In this document: in pieces, positions 60,532 to 64,000 of the stretch | Layout of the letters: every line of letters begins with the position of its first letter | Numbering within the stretch: position 1 is the first letter of the stretch | Assembly (NCBI RefSeq): GCF_028610625.1 | Contig: NZ_JAQQWU010000004.1 | Location: forward strand, 1 to 64,000 | From: Guptibacillus spartinae | GTDB taxonomy: Bacteria; Bacillota; Bacilli; Bacillales; Guptibacillaceae | DNA: 64,000 bases | Reading direction: 5' to 3' | The notes under the pieces: generated by a model | Told to the model about the DNA's origin: nothing | What the model saw: only the letters and a program-made list of their open reading frames with translations | The model's database searches: none | Program-made: the position numbers and the translations under genes

Positions 60532-61518
60532 ATGTTGTCTGATATGCTATCGCCAGCAACTGTCGACGCGCTTCTTGCTGCTATTGATGAGCCTGGCAAG
60601 AAGAAGCCAATAAAAGAACGAAAAGTGCAAACGTATGATTTTAAAAGAGCGCTTCGCTTTTCACAGGATCATATTCGAATTTTAACGCGTATTCATGAAA
60701 ACTATGCGCGACTCATGACGACCTATTCATCTGCTCAGCTTCGGACGATCATTCAAGCCTCCGTTCATTCTGTTGATCAGATGCCATTTGAAGAATTTGT
60801 GAAGTCCATAACAGAGAACTCCATTCTTAGTCTCTTTGTTGCTTCACCATTACAAGGACAGATGGTGCTTGAAGTGGCGCCAGAGCTCGCATATGCAATG
60901 CTTGATCGCATGCTTGGAGGGCAGGGGGTTCAACCGGATAAGCTCTCCCATTTAACCGAAATTGAGACGATGGTGATTGAACGAATTTTTAGTAAAATTC
61001 TTGAAAGCTTTCAAGATGCCTGGACGTCCGTCCTTAAGCTGAAAACGGAATTAAAAGAGCTTGAAGTGAACCCACACTTTCTTCAAATTGTATCGCCGAA
61101 CGAAACGGTCGTAACCGTGACTCTGCGTGTAAAAGTGGGAGAGGTGAGCGGCGATATTCGAGTCTGTCTTCCTCATGTAGTACTTGAGCCCATTATGCCG
61201 AGGCTTTCAGCTCATCACTGGCTGTCCAATCAAAAAAAGGATCGCGAGCCGCAGGAAAGCAAGGAACTTGAAAAAAGACTAAAGAAGACCAATTTAGGGA
61301 TTATCGCTGAGCTTGGTCATTCTGAAATTACCATTGAAGAATTTTTAAATTTGGAAGATGGTGACGTTATTCGCTTAAATCAAACGGTTTCTGATCCGCT
61401 TATTGTTAAGGTGGATAACCGTGTGAAGTTTCATGGGCAGCCTGGCACATCAAAAGGTCGAATGGCCGTACAAATCACTGAAGTGAAAGAAGAGGAGGAA
61501 ATAGGCCATGACGGATGA
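60532..61518 (+). CDS. fliM: Flagellar motor switch protein FliM
   Basis: A 328-residue switch protein. [15 protein letters not shown] at the N-terminus is the CheY-P-binding peptide, the middle CheC-like domain follows ([35 protein letters not shown]), and the C-terminal SpoA domain spans about 255-325. GGGGGTGA lies close to ATG 60532; TTG 60535 is an alternative start. The last 11 bp overlap fliY. Confidence 0.94.
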   Translation: MLSDMLSPATVDALLAAIDEPGKKKPIKERKVQTYDFKRALRFSQDHIRILTRIHENYARLMTTYSSAQLRTIIQASVHSVDQMPFEEFVKSITENSILSLFVASPLQGQMVLEVAPELAYAMLDRMLGGQGVQPDKLSHLTEIETMVIERIFSKILESFQDAWTSVLKLKTELKELEVNPHFLQIVSPNETVVTVTLRVKVGEVSGDIRVCLPHVVLEPIMPRLSAHHWLSNQKKDREPQESKELEKRLKKTNLGIIAELGHSEITIEEFLNLEDGDVIRLNQTVSDPLIVKVDNRVKFHGQPGTSKGRMAVQITEVKEEEEIGHDG

Positions 61519-62626
61519 GCGTCTTTCAAAAGAAGAAATCAATGCCTTATTTCAAGAAACAGCAGCGGGAAAGGAGGGGGACCACGTGCGTTTTCATGAA
61601 ATTGAGAAAGAAGCACTTAGTGAGCTGTTTAGCGTCGCAATTGGAAGTCTGACAACAACACTCTCTTCGGTTTTTATGCAAGACGTCTTTGTATCGAATG
61701 TGAAGATGCAGTTCCTTCCTGAAGATCGTTTGCAACAAGAGGTGCCTCTTCCTTACGTGGAAGCCGCCATCCGCTATGAAGGAGCGGCAGCGGGTCATAC
61801 CATCATGATGGTAAACCCTCCAGACGCTCAGGATATGGCTGATATATGGCTCGTTGCAAAAGGAGATGAAGGCGACCCAAGCGTTGATAAAAGCTTAACT
61901 ACTGTCATGACTGGCATGATGGAAAGCCTACATAAGGGACTTAGTATGGCATCTGGCTCTTCATTTTCTGGAACGTTTACGAATCTTCAAGTTGTCTCAG
62001 AATTAACCAACTCTGTGCTGCTTGAAAATGCACCTGAATCGGTTTATGTAGACATTACATTTGAGCTTTCCATTGGGTCAATTGTGCAAACCGTCGTTCA
62101 TCATGTCATTCCAGCAACAGTAGCCAAACAAATCAGCGAACTACTTGTGAGCGCTGAAGACCTTCAAGACGCTGAAAAGCAAGAGATCGAGAAGGCAAAA
62201 GAGCAGGAGGCCGAAGTGCACCCAAAATCATTAAACGAGCCTGAACAGGTGTCAGAAGAAAAGGAATCAATGGACTCATTTGCCTCACGCGTGACAGAGC
62301 CTGAGCCGAGTATCCAAAACGTTCAGTTCACGAATTTTAGCCAGGAAGATCACCCGTATAGTGAGCAACGAAACCTAAATATGTTGTTAGATATTCCGCT
62401 TCAGGTGACTGTCGAATTAGGACGAACGAAGCGTATTGTAAAAGACATTCTTGAGCTTTCACATGGATCGATTTTAGAGCTTGATAAGCTTGCCGGAGAG
62501 CCGGTCGATATTTTGATTAATAGTAAACTCATCGCAAAGGGCGAAGTTGTCGTGATCGATGAGAACTTTGGGGTCAGAGTAACGGATATTTTAAGCGCAG
62601 CCGAGCGTTTGTCAAAGCTGCGTTAG
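61508..62626 (+). CDS. fliY: Flagellar motor switch protein FliY lacking CheC-type active residues
   Basis: A 372-residue C-ring protein: N-terminal CheY-binding-like peptide ([11 protein letters not shown]), a CheC-like domain (about 30-215), an acidic linker (about 225-270) and a C-terminal SpoA/FliN domain (about 290-370; [43 protein letters not shown]). In B. subtilis FliY the two ExxN phosphatase motifs hydrolyse CheY-P. Here the first reads ELFS and the second lacks both E and N (TTVMTGMM), so CheY-P phosphatase activity is probably lost. Confidence 0.9.
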   Translation: MTDERLSKEEINALFQETAAGKEGDHVRFHEIEKEALSELFSVAIGSLTTTLSSVFMQDVFVSNVKMQFLPEDRLQQEVPLPYVEAAIRYEGAAAGHTIMMVNPPDAQDMADIWLVAKGDEGDPSVDKSLTTVMTGMMESLHKGLSMASGSSFSGTFTNLQVVSELTNSVLLENAPESVYVDITFELSIGSIVQTVVHHVIPATVAKQISELLVSAEDLQDAEKQEIEKAKEQEAEVHPKSLNEPEQVSEEKESMDSFASRVTEPEPSIQNVQFTNFSQEDHPYSEQRNLNMLLDIPLQVTVELGRTKRIVKDILELSHGSILELDKLAGEPVDILINSKLIAKGEVVVIDENFGVRVTDILSAAERLSKLR

Positions 62627-62641
62627 AAGGAGCGTTTAGAG

Positions 62642-63220
62642 ATGAGACAGCATGTGATTAGCATCATGACACTCCTGTTATGCCTTGTCATCTTTATGCC
62701 CGATCCTGTAATAGCAGCGAATAACGGCAGCGTAACAGATTGGCTAACGGAAGAGGGAGACCAGCCTTCCGAACCTCAAGAAGAGCCGGCTGAGGTGGGA
62801 GCAAACACGAACATTTTTTTTCTCCTTATTAAGCTCGTTTTCTATACGATCGTCGTTGTTGGGCTGATTTATTTGCTTATTCGCTTTCTATCAAAACGTC
62901 AGCAAAAGCTTCAGCATCACTCGGTGTTTACACCGATTGGCGGAACGCCGCTCGGTAACAATAAATCAGTTCAAATGGTGAAGGTTGGGGATTCGCTTTA
63001 TATGATCGGTGTTGGAGATAACGTCAATCTGTTGAAAGAAATTGAGGATAAGGCAGAAGTAGAGCGCATCTTAGAGCAGGCGGAAGAGCAGAAAACAGGT
63101 TTTTCGTTTAGGAATCAAAAACAAACGGGCATTCAAGAGTTGATTCAGGCAAGTTTAAAGAAACAGCGAAACAAACGTAGTAACTATTGGAACGACGGCG
63201 ATGAAAGGGACGATAAGTAA
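62642..63220 (+). CDS. fliO: Flagellar biosynthesis protein FliO/FliZ
   Basis: A 192-residue membrane protein with a signal peptide (about 1-25), an acidic extracytoplasmic segment, one membrane helix (about 58-80) and a cytosolic FliO domain ([41 protein letters not shown]). It assists FliP assembly. It follows fliY directly, whereas B. subtilis has cheY between them. Its stop overlaps the fliP ATG by 1 base. Confidence 0.9.
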   Translation: MRQHVISIMTLLLCLVIFMPDPVIAANNGSVTDWLTEEGDQPSEPQEEPAEVGANTNIFFLLIKLVFYTIVVVGLIYLLIRFLSKRQQKLQHHSVFTPIGGTPLGNNKSVQMVKVGDSLYMIGVGDNVNLLKEIEDKAEVERILEQAEEQKTGFSFRNQKQTGIQELIQASLKKQRNKRSNYWNDGDERDDK

Positions 63221-63903
63221 TGGATTTGCTCATAAACTTAACGATTCCAGGCCTTGATTTCGGATCAAACGCCACAGAAGATGTGTCCGTCACCATTCAG
63301 CTTGTCCTCCTCTTAACCGTTCTTTCGCTTGCCCCGGCCATTCTTGTCTTGATGACGTGTTTTACGAGAATCGTTGTCGTTCTTTCGTTCGTACGCTCAG
63401 CGCTTGCGACGCAGTCAATGCCACCGAATCAGGTGCTCATCGGTCTCGCTTTGTTTCTAACCTTTTTCGTCATGTCTCCCGTCCTTTCAGAGATTAATAG
63501 TGAGGCGCTTCAACCTTATCTGAATGAAGAAATCGGACAGGAAGAAGCGCTTGATGCAGCTGAACAGCCAATTAAAGAGTTTATGGCGGGCCATACGCGC
63601 GAAAAAGACCTGGCGCTTTTTTATAAATATGCAGAACTAGAGAAACCAGAGTCGGTTGAAGACATTCGTCTCACTGCTCTCGTTCCTGCTTTTGCGATTT
63701 CAGAACTGAAAACGGCATTCCAAATTGGATTTATTATTTTTATCCCTTTTCTCATAATTGATATGGTTGTTGCCTCAACGCTTATGGCGATGGGGATGAT
63801 GATGCTACCGCCGGTTATGATTTCGTTACCGTTTAAAATTCTATTATTTGTGCTTGTCGATGGCTGGTATTTGGTCGTCGAATCACTTCTATTAAGCTTC
63901 TAA
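63220..63903 (+). CDS. fliP: Flagellar type III export gate protein FliP
   Basis: A 227-residue gate protein: helices at about 27-60, 75-100, 175-195 and 205-225, with [44 protein letters not shown] and [63 protein letters not shown], both diagnostic. ATG overlaps the fliO stop. Confidence 0.97.
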   Translation: MDLLINLTIPGLDFGSNATEDVSVTIQLVLLLTVLSLAPAILVLMTCFTRIVVVLSFVRSALATQSMPPNQVLIGLALFLTFFVMSPVLSEINSEALQPYLNEEIGQEEALDAAEQPIKEFMAGHTREKDLALFYKYAELEKPESVEDIRLTALVPAFAISELKTAFQIGFIIFIPFLIIDMVVASTLMAMGMMMLPPVMISLPFKILLFVLVDGWYLVVESLLLSF

Positions 63904-63914
63904 GGAGGACGACG

Positions 63915-64000
63915 ATGACGCCGGATATGGTCATTTCACTTGCAGAAGATGCCGTTTATACCGTGATTATTATTTCAGCTCCGCTTCTGTTAATCGCTCT
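63915..64000 (+). CDS. fliQ: Flagellar export gate protein FliQ (partial, cut by window end)
   Basis: The first 28 codons of FliQ are seen (MTPDMVISLAEDAVYTVIII then SAPLLLIA), including most of the first membrane helix. AAGGAGG lies 6-7 nt before the ATG, and position after fliP confirms the call. The rest is outside the window. Confidence 0.92.
   Translation, partial: MTPDMVISLAEDAVYTVIIISAPLLLIA

Noticed and set aside
1-64000. CRISPR array, tRNA/rRNA genes, prophage or insertion sequence
   Set aside because: No regularly spaced direct repeats of CRISPR type, no recognisable tRNA or rRNA sequence, and no transposase, integrase or phage structural genes were seen.

Overview
The window reads as chromosomal DNA of a motile, low-to-moderate G+C Firmicute of the Bacillaceae type. 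Evidence: strong AGGAGG-type ribosome binding sites, many TTG/GTG starts, hairpin+T terminators, sigma-D promoters of the TAAA-N15-GCCGATAA form, a FliW-CsrA-flagellin module, and a flgB-to-fliQ operon in Bacillus order. The species cannot be named from this sequence. I see no rRNA or tRNA genes, CRISPR array, prophage or transposase.

Positions 1-37,060 hold housekeeping and stress genes in short units. An Ohr/OhrR peroxide pair and an MhqR-like/WrbA-like quinone pair each carry visible operator palindromes. They are followed by a YndJ-like protein, a beta-hydroxyacid dehydrogenase, an UMF1-family transporter and a PLC-like hydrolase. A Fur-boxed siderophore uptake locus (binding protein divergent from permease, permease, ATPase and an FhuF-like Fe-S protein) comes next. 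Then come EamA, amidase, B12-radical SAM, methyltransferase, glutathione peroxidase, DUF429, FUSC-type and SLAP genes; a TAXI-TRAP transporter (binding protein, DUF1850, fused permease); fumarase; an ECF-like sigma factor fused to pentapeptide repeats and overlapping a C45-type hydrolase; stress proteins, TerC, DJ-1/PfpI, carbonic anhydrase, GNAT, aldehyde dehydrogenase; and the pxpB-pxpA-pxpC 5-oxoprolinase set.

From about 37,200 to the end the window is one almost continuous flagellar locus: fliW-csrA-(VOC)-hag-flaG, fliD-fliT-like-fliS-motA-motB-fliL, flgM-flgN-flgK-flgL, convergent flhO-flhP, then flgB-flgC-fliE-fliF-fliG-fliH-fliI-fliJ-motE-like-fliK-flgD-TIGR02530-flgE/G-swrD-fliM-fliY-fliO-fliP-fliQ (cut by the window edge). 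In B. subtilis these genes lie in several separate places. Sigma-D promoters precede hag, fliD and flgM, so late genes wait for the FlgM/sigma-D checkpoint. FliW and CsrA can adjust hag translation through GGA sites on its leader.

The most striking object is a complete group I intron core (about 39,617-39,948) at the 3' end of the flagellin gene. Before it, hag already ends with a normal flagellin C-terminus whose last codons and stop lie inside the predicted intron. After it, a second canonical flagellin C-terminus follows in the splice-compatible frame, and then the hag terminator. Retained and spliced mRNAs would therefore both encode plausible flagellins with different tails. Other oddities are an apparent ATC start codon for fliJ, a FliY without CheC-type phosphatase residues in an operon without cheY at the usual place, the sigma-pentapeptide fusion, an AT-rich mosaic centre in the hook gene, and a habit of placing stop codons inside terminator hairpins.
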